From Candidatus Iainarchaeum sp. (GTDB lineage Archaea; Iainarchaeota; Iainarchaeia; JAGGVJ01), in contig JAGGVJ010000024.1 of assembly GCA_021158055.1 (NCBI GenBank), positions 1 to 10,078 of the forward strand: a stretch of 10,078 nucleotides of DNA, given 5' to 3'. The position numbers were made by a program, and so were the translations under genes. Positions 5,222-10,078 of the stretch are shown here, piece by piece (the first letter of the stretch is position 1; each line of letters opens with the position of its first letter). Under the pieces are notes generated by a model that was given only the letters and a program-made list of their open reading frames with translations, did not search any database and was not told where the DNA came from.

Positions 5222-7618
5222 CTTGTCGTAAAATTCCCTGTAATCCGGAATGTCAACAACCACCAGCTCCGCGGTGCTGCTTCCCGTGGTGTTCACTGAA
5301 ACGTTTCCGTTTCCAAACATTTTGTTCAGCATGCCTTGATTGACATTGAGGTGGTCTATTTTTCTAAACAGGATAGACGTTTGTTTCTTGTACAAAATGC
5401 CTGATTTTTCAACAACCCTGTAGGGCTCAATGGAAAAAGACCTTACCTTTACGCTCCAGACCGCAAGCAAAACCACAACAGGCAAAACCAACAGCAGCGG
5501 AATCAAAAACTGCAAGAAAAGAACAAACAACAGCGTGACAACAACAGCCGGAACGCCCCAAACAACAATGGTGTTTGAAACATCCGGTTTCGCCGTGAGC
5601 ACCTGCGTTGATTCCTCAACGTAAGCCTGAATGTTCCGCTCAATGTCTTTGACTTCCTGCGCATTCGGGTTCCTGTAAAAAATTAGGTCTATCAATTCAT
5701 CTTTACTGCTTACGTCTTCAATGAAATCCACCTTAAAGCTGTTGGATATAACTACCGCGGTCTTCCCCTGCTGGACAACGCGTTCCCCTGCAATGTTAAA
5801 CTGCACAGAGCCGGACTGAGAAAACGGGTATTTCACTGTTGAAATGTCTTTTATGTCGTCGCGCAGGACAAAGTAAACTTCTTCAAAAAATATTCCCCTT
5901 GAACAATAGACATAGTTTTCAAAAAACGAAAGGTTCACCCTGTTTTGATAAACTGACTGGTAAACTGCAAAAATCAAAAACCCGACAATAATGATGACCG
6001 GGACTGCAAGAAACAAGGGCTCAAACAACAACGCTCCCGCAGAAAATGCAAACACGCCCAAAACCAATGCGACTGAAACAAAAAATGCCCCTTTCAACAG
6101 GTCAATCAAAGAAAAGCTCGGGTTCATTTCATAAATCTTTTCCTGTGGTTTTATCCCTGTTTTCGCAATCACTGCCTCGTACAGTCCCTCTGATTTTTTT
6201 ATGTTCCTGAACTGGAGGTCTTCTGCCGAACCGATCGACCAAAAATGAATGCTGCATGTGTTAAACCATTTGTCTATGAAGTTTTCCTTGAATATGACTG
6301 CGGTGATTTTCTCGTTTGCAAATTCAACGTTTTTCGAGTGGATAAAATTGTAACGCTGGGCCATGTTGTTTTCTTTGATGTTGTATTTTGTCGCGCCGAC
6401 TTCAATCACCTTCAATACAACAAGAATAACAATGACAACCAGCAAAGGAGGGAAAATCAGTGCAAACGGCAACAGCACAAGCAACGGTGCAAGTGTCCTT
6501 GCGCTGTCCATTTTGTGCTCTGAAGTATAAGTTGTGTCCCTGTCAAGCGCATGTTTTTGGTATGCTGCCTCTTGCGCGGTGCCGGAAACTTCTTCTCCTG
6601 CGATCCCCTGGGCCTGCGCAGTTTCTGCTGCCTGTGTCTTTGTTCCGACAAGCGAACCGGTTTTGCTTATGAGCTCATCAATGTTTGATTCAAGTTTCGG
6701 GCCGTTTGCCATGTTTTTGAACAGTATTTCCTGGGAACTGCCCTGGCAGCTGATCTTGACATCATACAAGCCGAATATTTTGTCAATCAATGTCTGGGTC
6801 ACAGTGGAATCAGACAGATTTTCTATGGGGATGACCGAGTAGTTTCTTGAAAGGAATCCTTCACTGTAAGTGATCGTGTCTGAATAAACATTATACACCC
6901 TGTTTTTCAGGTCAAGGAAGCGAAATGCAGAAACCAGAATCACTGCCGCCAAAACCAGCAGGGCGCCAAAAAACAACAAAGCAAGATCCACAGGGAGAAT
7001 ATCTGAAAGCGCGCTTGAAAGGCCTTCTGTACCGAAGTCAAAAACAATGTAAATAAAAAACAAGAACGCTCCCGCGATACCGCCGACTGTTTCAAAAAAC
7101 ACACCTATTGTGCTTGGCTTTTCCTGCTGGACCAGCTCTGTTTTTGACAGGCTGAAACCGTTGCTTTTGAGCATGTCCTGAATGTGTTCATAGATTTTTT
7201 CAGGTTTGTTTATGGAAGACATATATATTTCCGAAAGGCCGCTTCCCGCTGATTCAATGGCAATGCTTCCGGTTTTAAACAGTTTTTGTTCAATGAACGG
7301 CAATTTCATGTCAATGTGGGTAACGTTTCTTATGACAAGCTCGGTTTCGCTGTCTGAAATAATGGTTCCTGATTTCCGGATTATTTTGTCTGCAAAAAAA
7401 ATGTATTTTTCCTTGTTGTAGGAAACATTCAGGCAATAATAACAAAATGCTTCCAGCGCAACGAAAACAACTGCCGGATACACGACAGGCAGGTTAAAAA
7501 AAGCATTTGCAATAATGTGAATCACTGCAAAAATCACCAAAAGCAAAATTGAAATCTTGGCAAAGCCATAAGTCACAAACGAGGTCCTGTTAGGTTTAAG
7601 TTCATAAGAGTCAGCCAT
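5204..7618 (-). CDS. Multi-pass membrane protein with five bPH2 (YdbS/YdbT-like) modules
   Basis: From ATG 7618 the product has 804 residues. It alternates hydrophobic segments with soluble domains five times. Membrane segments lie at about 20-63, 172-232, 376-404, 504-553 and 684-722; soluble domains follow at about 66-155, 240-320, 409-490, 560-650 and 727-804. The soluble domains look like bacterial PH domains type 2 (formerly DUF304). The pattern is clearest in the last one: SFSIEPYRVVEKSGILYKKQ, then FRKIDHLNVNQG and a FGNGNVSVNTTG strand. YdbT of Bacillus subtilis is known to have fewer modules, so five is unusual. A low-complexity linker rich in A, Q and E spans about 324-360. The function of the family is unclear; in bacteria YdbS/YdbT have been linked to tolerance of certain toxins and to the envelope. 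The start at 7618 is supported by a TATA box centred 27 bases upstream (leaderless mRNA); the frame extends to a TTG at 7690, which is less likely. Confidence 0.85.
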   Translation of the reverse strand: MADSYELKPNRTSFVTYGFAKISILLLVIFAVIHIIANAFFNLPVVYPAVVFVALEAFCYYCLNVSYNKEKYIFFADKIIRKSGTIISDSETELVIRNVTHIDMKLPFIEQKLFKTGSIAIESAGSGLSEIYMSSINKPEKIYEHIQDMLKSNGFSLSKTELVQQEKPSTIGVFFETVGGIAGAFLFFIYIVFDFGTEGLSSALSDILPVDLALLFFGALLVLAAVILVSAFRFLDLKNRVYNVYSDTITYSEGFLSRNYSVIPIENLSDSTVTQTLIDKIFGLYDVKISCQGSSQEILFKNMANGPKLESNIDELISKTGSLVGTKTQAAETAQAQGIAGEEVSGTAQEAAYQKHALDRDTTYTSEHKMDSARTLAPLLVLLPFALIFPPLLVVIVILVVLKVIEVGATKYNIKENNMAQRYNFIHSKNVEFANEKITAVIFKENFIDKWFNTCSIHFWSIGSAEDLQFRNIKKSEGLYEAVIAKTGIKPQEKIYEMNPSFSLIDLLKGAFFVSVALVLGVFAFSAGALLFEPLFLAVPVIIIVGFLIFAVYQSVYQNRVNLSFFENYVYCSRGIFFEEVYFVLRDDIKDISTVKYPFSQSGSVQFNIAGERVVQQGKTAVVISNSFKVDFIEDVSSKDELIDLIFYRNPNAQEVKDIERNIQAYVEESTQVLTAKPDVSNTIVVWGVPAVVVTLLFVLFLQFLIPLLLVLPVVVLLAVWSVKVRSFSIEPYRVVEKSGILYKKQTSILFRKIDHLNVNQGMLNKMFGNGNVSVNTTGSSTAELVVVDIPDYREFYDKLKECY

Positions 7619-7639
7619 GCAATAAGAAACAGTAAACTG

Positions 7640-7652
7640 TTTTAAATAATTA
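7640..7652 (-). promoter_or_regulatory. TATA box for leaderless transcription of the bPH2 gene
   Basis: On the minus strand TAATTATTTAAAA is centred about 27 bases before the A of ATG 7618. This is the normal TATA-to-start distance in archaea, and there is no Shine-Dalgarno motif before the ATG, so the mRNA probably begins at the start codon. Confidence 0.6.
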
Positions 7653-7697
7653 TTCAATGCAATATGACAAAGAAACAAAACAAAGACCAAAGCAAAA

Positions 7698-7729
7698 TAT
7701 TTATATATTGAAAAAATAGTCTTTATATA
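7698..7729 (+). promoter_or_regulatory. TATA boxes for the NcsA-ThiI operon
   Basis: Two TATA-like elements lie in the divergent region: TATTTATATATT at 7698-7709 and TTTATATA at 7722-7729. The second predicts a transcript start near 7750, leaving a leader of about 140 bases before the likely start at 7891. That is long for an archaeal mRNA and contains the 24-bp repeat. Confidence 0.5.
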
Positions 7730-7806
7730 CCGTTTTGCATTAATTTTTTATTTTTTCAGTTTGTATGATTTTTTTAGTCGGTGTTTTTTCAAACAACTTG
7801 TTTTTC

Positions 7807-7864
7807 AGTTGCATTAATACATTCACATTCAATTGCATTAATACATTCACATTCAGTTGCATTA
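7807..7864 (+). repeat. 24-bp tandem repeat, 2.4 copies, in the leader of the NcsA-like gene
   Basis: Copies lie at 7807-7830 and 7831-7854 (one mismatch), with ten bases of a third at 7855-7864. Each full copy contains GCATTAATACATT. The period is eight codons, and the stretch is open in the frame of the downstream gene, reading SCINTFTF and NCINTFTF from the ATG at 7765. The same TTGCATTAAT motif appears once more at 7735-7744. Confidence 0.85.
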
Positions 7865-7878
7865 AACCCGCAAACAAC

Positions 7879-7882
7879 GGAG
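7879..7882 (+). promoter_or_regulatory. Shine-Dalgarno site choosing the start at 7891
   Basis: GGAG ends eight bases before ATG 7891. The in-frame ATG at 7765 has no such site and would add a repeat-encoded, hydrophobic segment. Confidence 0.65.
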
Positions 7883-7890
7883 AAAATCAA

Positions 7891-8805
7891 ATGTATCAAA
7901 AAACTGATCTGGAATTCAAAGAGTACTTTGAAAAAAAAATAAGGTACACGATCAGAAAATACAAGCTGTGCAGCAAAAAAGACAGGATAGCAGTGGCTGT
8001 GTCAGGCGGAAAGGATTCTACTGCCTGCCTTTATGTCCTCAACAAACTGGGTTTCAATGTTGAAGCAATTACAATAGATGTGCTGATTGGAGACTACACA
8101 AAGCAAAACCTTGAAAACCTCAAAAAGTTCTGCGCTGAAAACGACATAAAACTCAACACAGTGTCTTTTCAGGAAGAGTTCGGCAGACCACTTCGCTCTA
8201 TCCGCTCGGTTGTGAACTCAAAAGGTCATGATTATTCATCGTGCCGGATTTGCGGAATACTTAAAAGATACCTGCTGAACAAGTATTCAAAAGAACTGGG
8301 TTTTGACTTTCTTGCAACCGGCCACAACATGGACGACGAGGCACAGACGTTTCTGATGAACGTCTTCAAAAACGACCTGGTGCTTGCAAAAAGACAGGGC
8401 CCGGTTTCAGCAGGCAACGAAAGCAGGATATTTGTAAAAAGAATAAAGCCGTTGTACCTTTTGTCAGAAAAAGAAACTGAAATGTACTCGAAACTCATGA
8501 ACTTCCCTGTAAACTACGGCATCTGCCCTTGTTCTTCAAACGCTTTCAGGCGAAACTTCATCAACATTTTAAACAAGTTTGAGGAAAAGCACCCGAGCGT
8601 AAAAAGCAACATCGTGAACTTTCAGGAAAAACTTGCACAGGAAATAAAAAACCAAAACAACAATGCAAAAATCACAGCCTGCACACTTTGCGGGGAGCCT
8701 TCAAGCAACAGCGTCTGCAGAACCTGCCAGATACTCACTGCATTAAAAGAGGATGAACATGACAAACAAACAAAAAAGCAAGCCGGATACTGTGACAGTG
8801 CATAA
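7891..8805 (+). CDS. NcsA/TtuA (Ctu1)-like tRNA 2-thiouridine synthetase, N-terminal zinc finger missing
   Basis: The product (304 residues) adenylates a tRNA uridine and replaces its 2-oxygen with sulfur; family members act on U34 (NcsA/Ctu1) or position 54 (TtuA). The ATP PP-loop SGGKDS is at 38-43, the CRIC pair C118/C121 and C212 in GICPC match the three cysteines that hold the iron-sulfur cluster, and the family motif ATGHNMDDEAQ is at 142-152. RIKPLYLLSEKE (184-195) is also typical. A C-terminal zinc finger is formed by C264/C267 and C276/C279. Relatives usually begin with a second zinc finger before EYFEKKIRYTIRKYK; here it is absent, and the sequence upstream is repeat-derived instead. 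The start at 7891 rests on GGAG at 7879-7882; an in-frame extension from 7765 is possible. The 3' end overlaps the ThiI-like gene by 47 bp. Which uridine is modified cannot be told from sequence alone. Confidence 0.9.
   Translation: MYQKTDLEFKEYFEKKIRYTIRKYKLCSKKDRIAVAVSGGKDSTACLYVLNKLGFNVEAITIDVLIGDYTKQNLENLKKFCAENDIKLNTVSFQEEFGRPLRSIRSVVNSKGHDYSSCRICGILKRYLLNKYSKELGFDFLATGHNMDDEAQTFLMNVFKNDLVLAKRQGPVSAGNESRIFVKRIKPLYLLSEKETEMYSKLMNFPVNYGICPCSSNAFRRNFINILNKFEEKHPSVKSNIVNFQEKLAQEIKNQNNNAKITACTLCGEPSSNSVCRTCQILTALKEDEHDKQTKKQAGYCDSA
8749..8752 (+). promoter_or_regulatory. Shine-Dalgarno site choosing the ThiI start at 8759
   Basis: GAGG lies six bases before ATG 8759. It directly abuts the ATG at 8753, which is too close, so 8759 is preferred although the two differ by only two codons. 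Confidence 0.55.
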
Positions 8806-10078
8806 TGACAAACCGGACACAGTGATAGTGCATTACGACAAACCGGACACAGTGATAGTGCATTACGACGAGATAGGGCTCAAAGGAGCAAACAGACCTT
8901 ACTTTGAAAAGCTTTTGATGAAAAACATTGAAAGAAAACTAAGCAGCATTTCAGGGCACCCGGGCAAAGACAAAGGCAGCACGGTTGCCAGGAAACACAT
9001 CCGGGTTGCCGGGAAACACATCCGGGTTGCCGGAAAACACATCCAAATCGCCAGGGAACACGGCCAAATCGCCTTAAGCATCGGCGCGGGCGACAATCTC
9101 TTGGAAATAGCGGATGCTCTTTCAAAAATTCCTGGAATCGCGTTTTTTTCGTTTACAAAAAAAACAGGCCTTGACATCAAGTCAATCAAAGAAAGCTCTG
9201 TTGAATTCCTCAGGAAAGCAAAGTTTGAGTCGTTCAAGGTAAACTCAAAAAGGCACAACAAAAACGTGCCTTTCACTTCAATGGAGCTAAACGCATTGAT
9301 CGGCGAGGTGCTGATTGACGCATTCGGCAAAAAAGTGAAAATGAAGGGAGCTGACCTTGTCTTGAAAATCGAGGTTTCAAACAAGTTCTCTTACCTGTCC
9401 TGCAAAGACATTACAGGGGTGGGGGGACTCCCGACAGACAGCAGGCAAAAAGTGGTTTCGCTTATGTCAGGCGGGTTTGACAGTCCCGTCGCGTCTTACC
9501 TAATGATGAAAAGAGGCTGCGAAGTCATCCTTGTGCATTTCCAAAACCAGAACCTGTTGTCTGAATCTGTCGAGAATAAGATTGTCCGGCTTGCAAAACA
9601 CCTTTCAAAATACCAGGTAAAAACAAAGCTTTTCATCGTGCCTTTCGGGGAGATCCAAAACGAGATAATCTCAAAAGTCCACTCCGGTGTTAGGATGCTT
9701 GTCTACAGAAAGTTCATGATTGAAATTTCATCAACTATTGCAGACAAGGAAAAAGCAGGGTTTTTGGTTGTGGGGGACAGCTTGTCGCAAGTTGCGTCGC
9801 AAACCTTTGAAAACCTAAACGCTGTCTATTCCGGCTCAGAAAAGCACATCTTTTCCCCTTTGATCGGGCTGAATAAGCAGGAAATCATAGATATTGCAAA
9901 GGAGATCGGAACATATGACATCTCGGCGCTTCCTTACGGCGACTGCTGCAGTTACTTTGTTCCAAAGCACCCTGAACTCCGGGCAGGCAAGGAAACCCTT
10001 GAAAAATGCAAGGAAGCCATTGAATCTAAAAAATTAGTCGAAAGCGCAGTGAAAAACGCCAGGGTTTTTGTGTTTTAA
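8759..10078 (+). CDS. thiI: ThiI-like tRNA 4-thiouridine synthetase with two internal tandem expansions
   Basis: The product (439 residues) resembles ThiI, which makes 4-thiouridine at tRNA position 8 by ATP-dependent sulfur transfer. The order is an N-terminal ferredoxin-like domain (to about 135), a THUMP domain (about 136-220, ending near SYLSCKDITGVGGLPTDSRQ) and a PP-loop domain with LMSGGFDSPVASY at 235-247. VVGDSLSQVASQTFENL lies in the 337-353 region and PYGDCCSYFVPKHP at 392-405; C396 or C397 is the likely catalytic cysteine. No rhodanese domain follows; the protein ends at the last base of the window. Two stretches are unusual. Residues 8-37 repeat KPDTVIVHYD three times before the conserved EIGLKG, and residues 76-103 repeat a seven-residue unit four times (VARKHIR to IAREHGQ). 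All repeats keep frame and the conserved core is intact, so the gene is probably functional. It overlaps the thiolase upstream, forming a tRNA thiolation operon. Confidence 0.93.
   Translation: MTNKQKSKPDTVTVHNDKPDTVIVHYDKPDTVIVHYDEIGLKGANRPYFEKLLMKNIERKLSSISGHPGKDKGSTVARKHIRVAGKHIRVAGKHIQIAREHGQIALSIGAGDNLLEIADALSKIPGIAFFSFTKKTGLDIKSIKESSVEFLRKAKFESFKVNSKRHNKNVPFTSMELNALIGEVLIDAFGKKVKMKGADLVLKIEVSNKFSYLSCKDITGVGGLPTDSRQKVVSLMSGGFDSPVASYLMMKRGCEVILVHFQNQNLLSESVENKIVRLAKHLSKYQVKTKLFIVPFGEIQNEIISKVHSGVRMLVYRKFMIEISSTIADKEKAGFLVVGDSLSQVASQTFENLNAVYSGSEKHIFSPLIGLNKQEIIDIAKEIGTYDISALPYGDCCSYFVPKHPELRAGKETLEKCKEAIESKKLVESAVKNARVFVF
8780..8869 (+). repeat. 30-bp tandem repeat, three copies, at the NcsA-ThiI junction
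   Basis: Copies lie at 8780-8809, 8810-8839 and 8840-8869. The last two are identical; the first differs at six positions. In the ThiI frame they read KPDTVTVHND, KPDTVIVHYD, KPDTVIVHYD. The first copy also holds the TAA stop (8803-8805) of the upstream thiolase gene. Confidence 0.95.
8984..9067 (+). repeat. 21-bp tandem repeat, four copies, inside the ThiI N-terminal domain
   Basis: Copies lie at 8984-9004, 9005-9025, 9026-9046 and 9047-9067, followed by a partial ATCGCC. They encode VARKHIR, VAGKHIR, VAGKHIQ and IAREHGQ. The first three are nearly identical; the fourth is more diverged and matches the REHG strand expected in ThiI proteins, so it is probably the ancestral copy. Confidence 0.93.

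Noticed and set aside
6245-6842. Plus-strand open frames in the middle of the bPH2 gene
   Set aside because: They are antisense to continuous membrane and PH-domain coding sequence and show no recognisable domain.
7619-7690. Extension of the bPH2 protein to a TTG at 7690
   Set aside because: The TATA box at 7640-7652 lies inside the extension and is placed correctly for a leaderless start at 7618.
8899-9384. 161-codon open frame on the minus strand
   Set aside because: It is antisense to the conserved ThiI gene and its cysteine-rich repeat comes from the 21-bp array read backwards; no family or start signal is visible.

Overview
The window reads as a piece of a small archaeal chromosome. 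The evidence is a DRG/Rbg-type GTPase with a TGS domain, an archaeal/eukaryotic-type glutamine methyltransferase, a TrmJ-type tRNA methyltransferase, an NcsA-type thiolase next to a ThiI without rhodanese domain, archaeal Shine-Dalgarno motifs of the GGTGA type, and TATA boxes at archaeal spacing. The lineage cannot be fixed from this piece; compact overlapping genes and unknown exported proteins would fit a DPANN-type archaeon, but that is inference. I see no rRNA, tRNA, insertion sequence or CRISPR array.

Layout. 1-172: a 21-bp tandem repeat at the window edge, then an 18-bp tandem duplication at the start of the first gene. 148-1904 (+): release-factor-type methyltransferase and DRG GTPase, overlapping by ATGA. 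1940-4226 (-): two membrane-anchored exported proteins of unknown function that overlap by 29 bp. 4227-4400: divergent promoter region. 4401-5114 (+): TrmJ-like tRNA 2'-O-methyltransferase whose conserved N-terminus has no ATG, GTG or TTG start. 5204-7618 (-): a membrane protein with five alternating membrane/bPH2 modules. 7619-7890: divergent promoters and a 24-bp repeat. 7891-10078 (+): NcsA/TtuA-like tRNA thiolase overlapping a ThiI-like 4-thiouridine synthetase, which ends at the last base.

Functionally, the plus-strand genes serve translation: release factor methylation, a ribosome-linked GTPase, tRNA 2'-O-methylation and tRNA thiolation. The minus-strand genes encode membrane or surface proteins.

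The most unusual signal is the density of short tandem duplications, nearly all with a period that is a multiple of three (18, 21, 24, 30 bp, plus a GGT run). They sit at gene starts, gene ends and gene-gene junctions, or inside conserved domains. In thiI two separate arrays were expanded from ancestral coding sequence. In addition, two genes appear to begin at non-AUG codons (AUC and perhaps AUA), placed by their Shine-Dalgarno motifs.
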